This document shows positions 31,185 to 40,431 of a stretch of 64,000 nt of DNA, piece by piece. The position numbers were made by a program, and so were the translations under genes. Numbering within the stretch: the first letter of the stretch is position 1; each line of letters opens with the position of its first letter. The notes beneath the pieces were generated by a model that was given only the letters and a program-made list of their open reading frames with translations, did no database searches and had not been told where the DNA came from. The stretch comes from Flavobacterium ajazii (GTDB lineage: Bacteria > Bacteroidota > Bacteroidia > Flavobacteriales > Flavobacteriaceae). The stretch covers positions 62,001-126,000 of the forward strand of contig NZ_JAAEHL010000015.1 of NCBI RefSeq assembly GCF_010614725.1. Direction: 5' to 3'.

Positions 31185-32066
31185 TTATGCTTTCTTTCCA
31201 AAAATCTTTTTAAATAGATTTACCACTACCAAAACAACAAAACCTAAAACAAGTCCTGTTACAAATTCTTTTAGTATAGAAGGAAGTTTGATACCCTCCG
31301 CTAAATGATGGAAATATGGAATATAATGTACAAAAATACCTCCGGCAACCAGAATTAAAGCAATTGTACCAATAACGGTTAAACTTTTAATCACCAATGG
31401 AAGTGCTTTTACAAGTATATTACCTATAAATTTTGAAATACTTTTTTCGTTTTTACTAAACTTGATCAGCTTATAACCTGCTTCATCCATCCTAACGATA
31501 AGAGCTACGATACCATAAACACCTATTGTTGCAACCAAGGCAATTATTGATGTCACTACGATTTGCTGTACTAAAGGCTCTTCAATTACAGTACCCAATG
31601 CAATAATTACAATTTCTACGGATAATATAAAATCAGTTATGATTGCTGATTTTATTTTTCCTTTTTCCATTGCCAGAATTTCTTCTTCAGTAAAAGTTTC
31701 ATTTGTTATCCCTTCTGATTCGTCATGTTTATGAGGAAATACAAATTCATAAATTTTTTCTGCTCCTTCATAGGCCAAAAATAAACCTCCCATTACAAGA
31801 ATTACAATAATTGCTACAGGTAAAAAAGCACTTAATAAAAATGCAATCGGTAAAATAATTATTTTGTTAAGAAGTGAACCTTTACTTATCGCCCACAACA
31901 CCGGAAGCTCTCTTGATGAAGCAAATCCCGAAGCCTTCTCGGCATTTACCGCCAAATCGTCTCCTAAAATTCCTGCTGTTTTTTTTGCTGCAACTTTACT
32001 CATTACAGCAACATCATCCATAATTGCTGCGATATCGTCTAATAGTACGAAAAAACCTGATGCCAT
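31185..32066 (-). CDS. DUF808 (YedI-like) inner membrane protein
   Basis: This is a 293-aa polytopic membrane protein. The N-terminus MASGFFVLLDDIAAIMDDVAVMSKVAAKKTAGILGDDLAVNAEKASGF is the signature of the DUF808/YedI family. About six to seven membrane helices follow (for example IIILPIAFLLSAFLPVAIIVILVMGGLFLAYEG and ILKEFVTGLVLGFVVLVVVNLF). The function of the family is not established. It stands alone, convergent with pheT. Confidence 0.9.
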   Translation of the reverse strand: MASGFFVLLDDIAAIMDDVAVMSKVAAKKTAGILGDDLAVNAEKASGFASSRELPVLWAISKGSLLNKIIILPIAFLLSAFLPVAIIVILVMGGLFLAYEGAEKIYEFVFPHKHDESEGITNETFTEEEILAMEKGKIKSAIITDFILSVEIVIIALGTVIEEPLVQQIVVTSIIALVATIGVYGIVALIVRMDEAGYKLIKFSKNEKSISKFIGNILVKALPLVIKSLTVIGTIALILVAGGIFVHYIPYFHHLAEGIKLPSILKEFVTGLVLGFVVLVVVNLFKKIFGKKA

Positions 32067-32147
32067 TCTATTTTGCTTTTTTTAATGTTAGTGGTGCGAA
32101 TCTACCACTTTTTGTGCTAATTTTTTTAACGAAACCGGGATTTAATT

Positions 32148-32267
32148 TTAACTGCACTGCCCTAATAAAAACCAAAGAATAATAAAAACGATTATAGTAC
32201 CAAAGCACCCTCCCCCTAATTTTTTTGCACCATATCCTGCCAGCAATCCTCTAAATATATTGTTCAT
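32148..32267 (-). CDS. 39-aa small membrane protein
   Basis: MNNIFRGLLAGYGAKKLGGG, then a Cys-containing CFGTIIVFIIL and WFLLGQCS. A short basic, Gly-rich head is followed by one hydrophobic helix (residues ~22-36), giving a clean single-span topology. I recall similar AGYGAKKLGGGCFGT sequences as short conserved proteins in Flavobacteriaceae, often unannotated because of their size. It lies upstream of the DUF808 gene on the same strand with 81 nt between them, so the two may be co-transcribed. The function is unknown. Confidence 0.6.
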   Translation of the reverse strand: MNNIFRGLLAGYGAKKLGGGCFGTIIVFIILWFLLGQCS

Positions 32268-32622
32268 AATGTTCTAATTTATTTATAAACAAATTTCAGT
32301 ATTCCAGTGACCATTTTACTTACAAAACTTTCAAAATAAATTGCAGGATTTACGGATTATCATATTAAAAATTCTACTCAGAATTTAAACAATATCATTT
32401 TTACTCTTCAGTTCAATACTGGTTAACTTTTACTAATTATTAGGTAATTAAGTACATATTCCGGAACTAAAAATACCTCTAACTTGCTTTATCAAAGAAG
32501 GTTAAAAATTAATACGGTATTTCAAAAGCTTTCCCCTCAATAAATAAAAGAGATTTGGAATACTTATTAATGTAGTACTAAAGATTTTATTTCAAAAAAT
32601 TAACACCCAAAAATTTTACACA
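32268..32622. other. Intergenic region upstream of the secreted metallopeptidase
   Basis: No coding frame or clear -33/-7 promoter is seen in this 355-bp AT-rich stretch. The start of the metallopeptidase is set by an ATG at 32623 that opens directly into a signal peptide. Confidence 0.5.
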
Positions 32623-35235
32623 ATGAAACAAAAAAAACTACTTCATTTTTTACCATTTCTATTTCTTAGCACCTTAATGCTATTTGTAGGAAAATCAAAT
32701 GCTCAAGTCAATTTAGCACTGCTGAATTCAACAAAAGTTAAGACATCCCACGTTTCTCCCTGGGAAAACCTTAATGCCGTGAATGACGGTTTTGCACCAA
32801 TTAGCTCAGATGACAGAACTAACCCGGTTTATGGAAACTGGGACGGAGATGCCGCTTACAATACTTATAACTGGATTGAATACGAATGGAATTTTGCACA
32901 TGAAATAAATTCTGTCGGAGTTTACTGGTTTACAGATTATGGTGGTATTGGACAGCCTACGGACGCATACATTCAATATTGGGATGGGATAAATTGGATT
33001 AACGGCGGCGCTATTGGACTGGCACTAAACCAGTTCAATACTATCCAAAATTTAAACTTCAAATCCCGAAAATTAAGAATTTACATGAAAAGTGCAACTG
33101 CTACAGGTATAACTGAATTTCAGGTGTTCGGTGTTGAGACTACTGCTTGTGATGCGAGTGAATTAGCCGCCAGTGTCAAAGTAAACAATGGACAAGAAAA
33201 AAACATCAATTATGCGGTTGTTTCTTCCGGAGAAAGTGTAGAGTTTAAAGCAACTGTCCCTAATAATGAAACCGGAGCCAAAATGAAATGGACCGGTCCA
33301 AATAACTTTGAATCTTTAGATCAGAATATAACTTTATCAAATTTACAGGAAGTCAACTCAGGAACCTATACCTTTTTGTATGTTAACAGTTGTGGTACCG
33401 AAAGTTCCATCGATTTTTATCTGACTTTTAAAGGACAAGATGGCGATTTTACTTCCTGGCCTTCTTACGGTACTGCTCTTCATTACGATTTTAAAAGCGA
33501 TTATCCGAATTTCCCAAAACCAACCAAAAATCTGGAGGAAGATTATCCCGGATATAATGGCTGTAATGTTGCCAAATCCAGAAATTACGGCTCATGGACT
33601 TTTGTCGCAGGCCCAAATGCAAATCCTTTAGTTACAGATACTGCTGTAGACTTAATGCTAAAACGTTTAGATGACGATTTTACTTTTCTTAGAGATAATA
33701 TGGGCTGGCCTCCAGACAAATTATACAGAGAAGGCTATCGCAGTTCTGTATATTTATATGGTTCACAGTTATGTACCGATAATGCCTCAAATACAGATTT
33801 AGGAGGATGGCAAAGTGGTGTTGGAACTCCGGATGGACAAAGTTGGCCAATGGTACTTTTATCTTACTATCCGGTTGCCAGTTTTGATCCTGCTACAACT
33901 TTCCCGGATGCTAAATATCAAACCGGAGCTTGTGTACATGAAGGGATTCACGCTATATATGCATCATTACCAGGGTGTCGAAATTCCGCATGGTTTCACG
34001 AAGGCTCAAATGTTTGGCTGCAAACAGTTTTAGACATAAAAAAAACAGGAAGCGAAGACTACAGTAATGTTGATTTAGGATGGTTAAGTGCCGGTTCAGT
34101 TATAGCGCCTTTTATTCCGATTGAATGTTACAGCGGATGGCTTCAGGACGGAACTTTTGGAGGACCTTCTGCTGAAGGTGTAGCCTCCGGAGTTCAGGAT
34201 GGGAACGGAAATAATTTAATATTGACCCGAAATGTTATTGGAGGTGTTCAATACAGTTCAGTTTTTCCGACTTTCTTAGGAGAAATTGTGGGTGAAAAAA
34301 GTTTACCTTGGGTTTGGAATTATTGCGAGGGCCGAGTATTGGAAGGTATTGCTAATGGTAACGGAACAGTTAATGGTATTGGAGATGCAAAAACACGTAA
34401 AATGGTTCAGGAATACAGAGCCCGATTAGCATTAGCTGATTTTGGAAAATTTGAAAAGCCAATTTTAAGCTTGTATCGAAATAATATGGGGCTTGAAGTG
34501 AAATCTGAACAACCTGCCGTGATAAATGTAGAGAAATGGAATGCCACGCCTTATGCTGTAACAACTTTAGACGAAAATGATTTTTTAGTTCCTGAAGAAA
34601 AAACGCTGCCTGGCTGGTCCGGAGCTAACTTTATTCCAATTCATGTTCAGGGAAATGAAGCTACTGTATTTTTTCAGCCTTTAGGAAAAAATATGTCTTT
34701 ACAGTTATGCTATCGTACCAAAGAAGGAAAAACCATTTATTCACAGCCAGTGTACGCCGGAGACTGTACAATCTCTTTTGCGGAAGGTATGCCGGCAAAT
34801 GGTGTTGTATTTGCAGTAATTTGTAATTCCGATTATATTTTTCAGGGAGAATCTACCCGTACTGCTAAATTCAATTACAAAATTAAACTGGGAGACGGAG
34901 CTATAAGTACAGCTAGTGTAAATAAAAACTGGTGGGACTGGAAAGCTACAATTTCTGATAATCTTTCCGTTGTTGATAATTCTGGTTCAGCTCCAAATTT
35001 TATTATTTATCCAAACCCAACGAATATTTCTTCTTTGATTAATATTAAATTACCAAATACTTCCTCTGATACATTTGGTTTAAAAATAACCAATATCCAT
35101 GGTCAGATAATATTCGAAAAAGAAAATTACAATCCAGAAGAGCCATATTATACAGGAGGTTTATCACAAGGCGTTTATTTTGTTACTGTAGAATCTCAAA
35201 ATTTCAAACAAACAAAAAAGATTATTGTAAAATAG
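32623..35235 (+). CDS. Secreted gluzincin-like metallopeptidase with discoidin domain and T9SS sorting signal
   Basis: This is an 870-aa secreted protein. The signal peptide ends at SNAQ (~28). A discoidin (F5/8 type C)-like domain follows (~30-170, ending KLRIYMKSATATGITEFQVFGVE), then an Ig/PKD-like domain (~175-270). A catalytic-looking region carries HEGIH (His439, Glu440, His443) and a likely third zinc ligand Glu460 in AWFHEGSNVWLQ. The last ~75 residues (FIIYPNPTNISSLINI... GLSQGVYFVTVESQNFKQTKKIIVK) are a type A C-terminal domain of type IX secretion, so the protein should be exported across the outer membrane. Peptidase activity is inferred from the motif. It has its own terminator and is convergent with clpB. 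Confidence 0.82.
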   Translation: MKQKKLLHFLPFLFLSTLMLFVGKSNAQVNLALLNSTKVKTSHVSPWENLNAVNDGFAPISSDDRTNPVYGNWDGDAAYNTYNWIEYEWNFAHEINSVGVYWFTDYGGIGQPTDAYIQYWDGINWINGGAIGLALNQFNTIQNLNFKSRKLRIYMKSATATGITEFQVFGVETTACDASELAASVKVNNGQEKNINYAVVSSGESVEFKATVPNNETGAKMKWTGPNNFESLDQNITLSNLQEVNSGTYTFLYVNSCGTESSIDFYLTFKGQDGDFTSWPSYGTALHYDFKSDYPNFPKPTKNLEEDYPGYNGCNVAKSRNYGSWTFVAGPNANPLVTDTAVDLMLKRLDDDFTFLRDNMGWPPDKLYREGYRSSVYLYGSQLCTDNASNTDLGGWQSGVGTPDGQSWPMVLLSYYPVASFDPATTFPDAKYQTGACVHEGIHAIYASLPGCRNSAWFHEGSNVWLQTVLDIKKTGSEDYSNVDLGWLSAGSVIAPFIPIECYSGWLQDGTFGGPSAEGVASGVQDGNGNNLILTRNVIGGVQYSSVFPTFLGEIVGEKSLPWVWNYCEGRVLEGIANGNGTVNGIGDAKTRKMVQEYRARLALADFGKFEKPILSLYRNNMGLEVKSEQPAVINVEKWNATPYAVTTLDENDFLVPEEKTLPGWSGANFIPIHVQGNEATVFFQPLGKNMSLQLCYRTKEGKTIYSQPVYAGDCTISFAEGMPANGVVFAVICNSDYIFQGESTRTAKFNYKIKLGDGAISTASVNKNWWDWKATISDNLSVVDNSGSAPNFIIYPNPTNISSLINIKLPNTSSDTFGLKITNIHGQIIFEKENYNPEEPYYTGGLSQGVYFVTVESQNFKQTKKIIVK

Positions 35236-35260
35236 ATGTATATTAAGTTTTACATATCAA

Positions 35261-35293
35261 AAAAAACACCAGCCTATTTAGACTGGTGTTTTT
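35261..35293. terminator. Bidirectional terminator between the metallopeptidase gene and clpB
   Basis: AAAAAACACCAG (35261-35272) pairs with CTGGTGTTTTT (35283-35293) around a 10-nt loop. The arms give a T-run in both directions, serving both convergent genes. Confidence 0.87.
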
Positions 35294-35303
35294 ACTTGTA
35301 AAA

Positions 35304-37907
35304 TTATTCTTCTTTTTGCGTCTGATTTCTGAAAACCAGATTACCATCAAAAGCATCTAATAAAATAATGCTGTCTGTTGTTATGTTTCCTGCCAGAATC
35401 TCTTTTGACAATTGATTTAAAACTTCTCTCTGAACCACACGCTTTACAGGTCTTGCTCCAAAATGTGGATCATAACCTTTGTCTGCGAGATAAGCAATAG
35501 CCTCCGGAGTTGCATCCATTGTAATACCTTGCAGCGCCAGCATTTTGGTAACACTCTTTAACTGCAGACTTACAATTCTAGAAATGTTATCAACTGTAAG
35601 CGGTGTAAACATAACAATTTCGTCAATACGATTAATAAACTCAGGACGAACAGTTTGCTTTAACAATCCTAAAACTTCGTTTTTAGCTGCTTCTGTCGCT
35701 GCTTCAACGCTTCCTTTTAGGTTTTCAAATTTCTCCTGAATGATATTACTTGCCATATTTGAAGTCATAATAATAATCGTGTTTCTAAAATCAGCCAAAC
35801 GGCCTTTATTATCAGTTAAACGACCTTCGTCCAGAACTTGCAACAAAATATTGAACGTATCCGGATGTGCTTTTTCGATCTCATCCAACAGTACAACAGA
35901 ATATGGCTTTCTACGAACAGCTTCTGTCAACTGACCTCCTTCATCATAACCTACATATCCTGGAGGCGCACCAACCAAACGGCTCACACTGTGACGTTCT
36001 TGGTATTCACTCATATCAATACGCGTCATAGCATTTTCATCATCAAAAAGATATTCTGCCAAAGCTTTAGCTAATTCTGTTTTACCAACTCCGGTTGTTC
36101 CTAAGAATAAGAACGATCCTACAGGTTTTTTCATATCCTGCAAACCGGCACGACTTCTGCGAACGGCATCACTCACCGCTTCTATTGCCTCTTCCTGACC
36201 TACTACACGTCTATGTAATTCATCTTCAAGATGTAATAGTTTTTCTCTTTCAGTCTGAAGCATTTTTGTAACTGGAATTCCTGTCCATTTTGCTACAACT
36301 TCTGCGATATCTTCTCTGGTAACTTCTTCTTTGATTAAAGAATTTCCAGATTGAAACTCTAACAATTGTTTCTGCAATGTTTCCTGGCGTTCCTGTGCTT
36401 CTTTTATTTTTCCGTAACGAATTTCGGCTACTTTTCCGTAATCTCCTTCACGTTCTGCACGTTCTGCTTCGTACTTAAAGTCTTCGATTTCATGTTTTAC
36501 AGCCTGAATTCCATCAACAATATCTTTTTCCTGTTTCCATTTTGCATAGATTTCGTTTCGCTCTTCTTTTAGGTTGGCTAATTCCATACCTAAAATTTTC
36601 AGCTTGCTTTCTTCTTTTTCACGTTTGATGGCTTCGATTTCGATTTCCAACTGCATGATTTTACGATCCAAAACGTCTAATTCTTCTGGTTTTGAATTGA
36701 TTTCCATACGCAGTTTAGAAGCCGCTTCATCCATTAAGTCGATTGCTTTATCTGGCAAGAAACGATTTGTAATATAACGTTGTGAAAGTTCTACAGCCGC
36801 AATAATCGCTTCGTCTTTAATTTGAACTTTATGGTGTGTTTCGTATTTCTCTTTAATTCCACGTAAAATCGAAATGGCACTTTCTGTATCCGGCTCATCG
36901 ATTAATACTTTTTGGAAACGTCTTTCAAGCGCTTTGTCTTTTTCAAAATATTTTTGATATTCATCTAAAGTCGTTGCTCCTATTGCTCTCAATTCTCCAC
37001 GAGCCAAAGCTGGTTTTAGAATATTAGCCGCATCCATTGCGCCTTCTCCACCACCTGCTCCAACAAGCGTATGAATCTCATCGATGAACAAAACGATATC
37101 TCCGTCAGCAGCCGTAACTTCTTTTACAACCGATTTTAAACGTTCTTCAAATTCTCCTTTATATTTCGCTCCGGCAATCAAAGCTCCCATATCTAGCGAG
37201 AAAACGATTTTATCTTTCAGGTTTTCCGGAACGTCTCCATCTACAATTCTGTGCGCTAAACCTTCTGCAATTGCGGTTTTACCAACTCCAGGTTCTCCAA
37301 TAAGCATTGGATTGTTTTTTGTTCTACGAGTCAGAATCTGTAATACACGACGAATTTCTTCGTCACGGCCAATTACAGGGTCTAATTTCCCTGTTCTTGC
37401 TAATTCGTTTAAGTTTTTAGCATATTTATTTAAAGAATTATACGTTTCTTCAGCTGAAGCTGATGTAACTCTTTCTCCTTTGCGTAATTCTTCAATAGCC
37501 GCTTTTAAACCTTTTCCGGTAACGCCCTGATCTTTTAAAATCTGAGAAACTTTGCTTTTTGAGTCGAAAATAGCCAATATTAAATGTTCAATCGAAACGT
37601 ATTCGTCGTTCATTTTTTGGGCAATAATTTCAGCTTCGTTCAAAGCTTTATTTGCATCTCTTGAAAGCATAATTTCACCTCCAGAAACTTTTGGAAAACT
37701 CTGAATTGTACTGTCTAAAATTTGAAGAAACAACGGAACGTTTACATTTAATTTTTTGAGAATAAATGGCGCAACGTTTTCATCCACTTCAAAAATGGCT
37801 TTGAAAATGTGTTCATTTTCAATTTGCTGCTGGCCATTTCGTTGTGCTAACTGTTGTGACAACTGAATGGCTTCCTGCGATTTAATAGTAAATTTATTTA
37901 TGTTCAT
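35304..37907 (-). CDS. clpB: ATP-dependent chaperone ClpB
   Basis: This 867-aa Hsp100 disaggregase works as a hexamer with the DnaK system. The N-terminal domain (~1-145) is MNINKFTIKSQEAIQLSQQLAQRNG... . NBD1 has Walker A GEPGVGKTAIAEG (~205) and Walker B VLFIDEIHTLVGAG. The long coiled-coil middle domain (~400-530, EIEAIKREKEESKLKILGMELANLKEERNEIYAKW) distinguishes ClpB from ClpA/ClpC. NBD2 has Walker A GTTGVGKTELAKA and VVLLDEIEKAH. There is no IGL/F loop for ClpP binding. Full length. No HrcA or CIRCE element is visible upstream. Confidence 0.97.
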   Translation of the reverse strand: MNINKFTIKSQEAIQLSQQLAQRNGQQQIENEHIFKAIFEVDENVAPFILKKLNVNVPLFLQILDSTIQSFPKVSGGEIMLSRDANKALNEAEIIAQKMNDEYVSIEHLILAIFDSKSKVSQILKDQGVTGKGLKAAIEELRKGERVTSASAEETYNSLNKYAKNLNELARTGKLDPVIGRDEEIRRVLQILTRRTKNNPMLIGEPGVGKTAIAEGLAHRIVDGDVPENLKDKIVFSLDMGALIAGAKYKGEFEERLKSVVKEVTAADGDIVLFIDEIHTLVGAGGGEGAMDAANILKPALARGELRAIGATTLDEYQKYFEKDKALERRFQKVLIDEPDTESAISILRGIKEKYETHHKVQIKDEAIIAAVELSQRYITNRFLPDKAIDLMDEAASKLRMEINSKPEELDVLDRKIMQLEIEIEAIKREKEESKLKILGMELANLKEERNEIYAKWKQEKDIVDGIQAVKHEIEDFKYEAERAEREGDYGKVAEIRYGKIKEAQERQETLQKQLLEFQSGNSLIKEEVTREDIAEVVAKWTGIPVTKMLQTEREKLLHLEDELHRRVVGQEEAIEAVSDAVRRSRAGLQDMKKPVGSFLFLGTTGVGKTELAKALAEYLFDDENAMTRIDMSEYQERHSVSRLVGAPPGYVGYDEGGQLTEAVRRKPYSVVLLDEIEKAHPDTFNILLQVLDEGRLTDNKGRLADFRNTIIIMTSNMASNIIQEKFENLKGSVEAATEAAKNEVLGLLKQTVRPEFINRIDEIVMFTPLTVDNISRIVSLQLKSVTKMLALQGITMDATPEAIAYLADKGYDPHFGARPVKRVVQREVLNQLSKEILAGNITTDSIILLDAFDGNLVFRNQTQKEE

Positions 37908-37993
37908 ATTTTTATGATTTGATGATTATTGTTTAAATATTCGATACCATTAAAGTTAAGATTTATAGAGTTCCGTTTTTAACTCAAAAAAAT

Positions 37994-38001
37994 TAACTTT
38001 G
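37994..38001 (+). promoter_or_regulatory. -7 box upstream of ytxJ
   Basis: TAACTTTG followed by TAT matches TAnnTTTG, about 110 nt upstream of the ytxJ start. There is no good -33 TTTG. The long leader has no obvious structure. Confidence 0.4.
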
Positions 38002-38109
38002 TATTCGAATAGACAAATTATATTCCACAGTAAAAAAACAGACAAAATGACTGTATAAATCTGTTTTTAGCGTTTTTTATATGTCAAAAAGTCACAAAAC
38101 AAGTCAAAT

Positions 38110-38499
38110 ATGAGTTTTTTTAATTCACTTTTCGGAAATTCAGATAATTCAGAAGCTTCAAAAAGCAAAGTAAACTGGACAGAATTAACCAACATTCTTC
38201 AATTACAGGAAGTAGAAGCAATATCAAATGAAAAACCAGTTGTAATTTTTAAACATAGCACACGATGCAGCATTAGCAGAATGGCTTTAAAACAATTTGA
38301 AAGAGAATACGATCTTGAAAATGTAGTCGACCCGTATTTTTTAGATTTAATTGCACACCGCGATATTTCAAATGAAATTGCAGAAAGATATAATGTTTAC
38401 CATGAATCCCCGCAATTGATTTTAATCAAAAATGGGAAAGCAGTTTACGATGTTTCACACAGCAGTATTGATGCTGAAACACTGAAAAGCAAAGTTTAG
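38110..38499 (+). CDS. ytxJ: Bacillithiol-system thioredoxin-like protein YtxJ
   Basis: This 129-aa protein has a thioredoxin-like fold with a monothiol active site, TRCSISRMALKQFE (Cys53). The pattern VVIFKHSTRCSIS... YFLDLIAHRDISNEIAERYNVYHESPQLILIKNGK identifies the YtxJ family, proposed to remove bacillithiol from proteins (bacilliredoxin). Cytosolic, with no signal peptide. It stands alone between clpB and the OstA-like gene. Confidence 0.88.
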   Translation: MSFFNSLFGNSDNSEASKSKVNWTELTNILQLQEVEAISNEKPVVIFKHSTRCSISRMALKQFEREYDLENVVDPYFLDLIAHRDISNEIAERYNVYHESPQLILIKNGKAVYDVSHSSIDAETLKSKV

Positions 38500-38637
38500 A
38501 TTTTATCTTTCAGCATTACAATTAGTATCAAAAGGCAAAGTTTTTACTCTGCCTTATTTTTTATTTATGTCTTTCAGGCGACATGATTTAGCATTATAAA
38601 TAAATCATAATATCGATTAAGGTTTTAACCTTTTTCA

Positions 38638-38645
38638 TAAATTTG
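38638..38645 (+). promoter_or_regulatory. -7 box just upstream of the OstA-like gene
   Basis: TAAATTTG (38638-38645) matches the -7 consensus only 17 nt before the TTG start at 38662, implying a leader of about 10 nt. The -33 region is poor. Confidence 0.45.
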
Positions 38646-38661
38646 ACAAAAATTAAATCAA

Positions 38662-40329
38662 TTGAAGAAACTACTCTTTTTCATATCTTTTTGTTTGTTT
38701 TTAGTAAGCGTACAAAACATTTTTGCACAAGCACCTAAAAAAATCATAGTAGAAAACTCAGACTTTTCAGATGTCAATGAAGCAGAAATTCCAGGCGCTC
38801 TTCTGCTTACAGGAAATGTAAAAATAAATCACGATGGAGTTGTTCTTACCTGTAATAAAGCTTATTATTTTCAAAAAGAAAATTACATCAAAGCTTTCGG
38901 AGACGTACAACTGGTTCAGGGAGACACATTATACTTAAACAGCAAATACGCAGAATATAATGGAAACGTTAAAAAAGCTTTTGCAACCGGAAATGCCGTT
39001 ATGACCTCTCCCGATGCTACTTTACAAACCGACACTATCAATTTTGACCGAAATGTTCAGGAGGTTTTTTACAACACCAAAGGTACAATTATCAATAAAG
39101 ACAATACATTAGTCAGTAAATCAGGAAGGTATTATGTAGCACAGAAAAAATTTCAGTTTTTAACCGAAGTCACGCTTACAAACCCGAAATATGTTATGAA
39201 GTCTAATCATTTAGATTATTATAGCAATTCCGGGCATTCTTATTTATTTGGTCCATCCACGATTACAAGTAAAACAAATTACATTTATACCGAAAATGGT
39301 TTTTACGACACCAAAAAAAATCTGGCGCATTTCCTCCGAAAATCGTATATAAAATATGATGACCGGCGTATCGAAGGCGATAGTTTATTCTACAACCGGA
39401 ATACTGAATTTGCTTCTGCAACCAGGAACGTAAAAATTACCGACTCCATAAACAAAGGAATCGTAAAAGGGCATTATGCCGAATTATACAAACTAAAGGA
39501 CTCCATGTTTGTAACCAAAAGAGCTGTTGCTATAAATTTGGTCGAAAAAGATTCCGTGTATATTCATGGTAAAAAATTAATGGTAACCGGTAAAGAAGGT
39601 GAACGAATCATCAGAGCCTTCAATAATGTTCGGTTTTACAAAGTCGATATGAGCGGAAAATGCGACTCGCTTCATTCTAACAGCAAAACGGCATTGACAA
39701 AATTAATTGGAAGCCCAATTTTATGGAATGGAGAAAGTCAGATTACCGGAACTATTATGCATTTAATTGGCGACAACGCAACCCGAAAATTAGATTCCCT
39801 CAAAGTACTCGGAAATACTTTCCTCATATCCAAAGACACTCTCAGCACCGGTTACAATCAGGTCAAGGGGCTCAATTTATTTGGAAAATTCCGCGACGGA
39901 AAACTCCATGATGTTGACGTAATAAAAAACACCGAAGTTGTTTATTATATGCGGAATGACGCCAATGAACTTATCGGAATCAATAAAAATATAAGTAGTA
40001 AAATCAATCTGATTTTAGAAAATAACGCTGTAGAAAATATCACTTTTTTCAAGAATGTCGATGGCGATATTTATCCCGAAGCCGATTTAGCCGAAAATGA
40101 CCGTAAATTAAGAGGCTTTGTCTGGCGCGGAGATGAAAGAATAAAATCAAAAGACGATATTTTCCCTCCGGAAGAAAACGAACTGAATGAAAAATTAATC
40201 AAGGAAGGAAAAGTTGAAGAAGCCAAACCAAATGTTCCGATGAAAGTCAGGAAGGAAACATTAAATTACGACAAAAAGAAACCTGCAGCAAAGAATGACA
40301 CAATGCCAAAATCAAAAACTAAAAAATAA
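38662..40329 (+). CDS. OstA/LptA-like outer membrane biogenesis protein
   Basis: This 555-aa protein has a signal peptide (KLLFFISFCLFLVSVQNIFAQA) and an LptA/OstA-like beta-jellyroll start (ALLLTGNVKINHDGVVLTCNKAYYFQKENYIKAFGDVQLVQGD), followed by further repeats of the same type (MTSPDATLQTDTINFDRN, ...). The C-terminal ~60 residues are charged. In Bacteroidota such long OstA-like proteins are thought to serve LPS transport across the periplasm. The only plausible start is TTG 38662, because no in-frame ATG precedes the signal peptide. It is followed by a class III aminotransferase with its own promoter. Confidence 0.82.
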   Translation: MKKLLFFISFCLFLVSVQNIFAQAPKKIIVENSDFSDVNEAEIPGALLLTGNVKINHDGVVLTCNKAYYFQKENYIKAFGDVQLVQGDTLYLNSKYAEYNGNVKKAFATGNAVMTSPDATLQTDTINFDRNVQEVFYNTKGTIINKDNTLVSKSGRYYVAQKKFQFLTEVTLTNPKYVMKSNHLDYYSNSGHSYLFGPSTITSKTNYIYTENGFYDTKKNLAHFLRKSYIKYDDRRIEGDSLFYNRNTEFASATRNVKITDSINKGIVKGHYAELYKLKDSMFVTKRAVAINLVEKDSVYIHGKKLMVTGKEGERIIRAFNNVRFYKVDMSGKCDSLHSNSKTALTKLIGSPILWNGESQITGTIMHLIGDNATRKLDSLKVLGNTFLISKDTLSTGYNQVKGLNLFGKFRDGKLHDVDVIKNTEVVYYMRNDANELIGINKNISSKINLILENNAVENITFFKNVDGDIYPEADLAENDRKLRGFVWRGDERIKSKDDIFPPEENELNEKLIKEGKVEEAKPNVPMKVRKETLNYDKKKPAAKNDTMPKSKTKK

Positions 40330-40403
40330 ATAAGTTTTCGATTTATATAATTTTCAGTTGACAAAATTAACCTAAGCCTAAAATTAAAACCTTAGTGACT
40401 TAG

Positions 40404-40411
40404 TACCTTTG
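40404..40411 (+). promoter_or_regulatory. -7 box of the aminotransferase gene
   Basis: TACCTTTG followed by TCAC matches TAnnTTTG, 20 nt upstream of the ATG at 40432. The -33 region is a weak match. Its position argues against the upstream TTG at 40417 as start. Confidence 0.55.
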
Positions 40412-40431
40412 TCACTTTGAACTCTAAAAAA

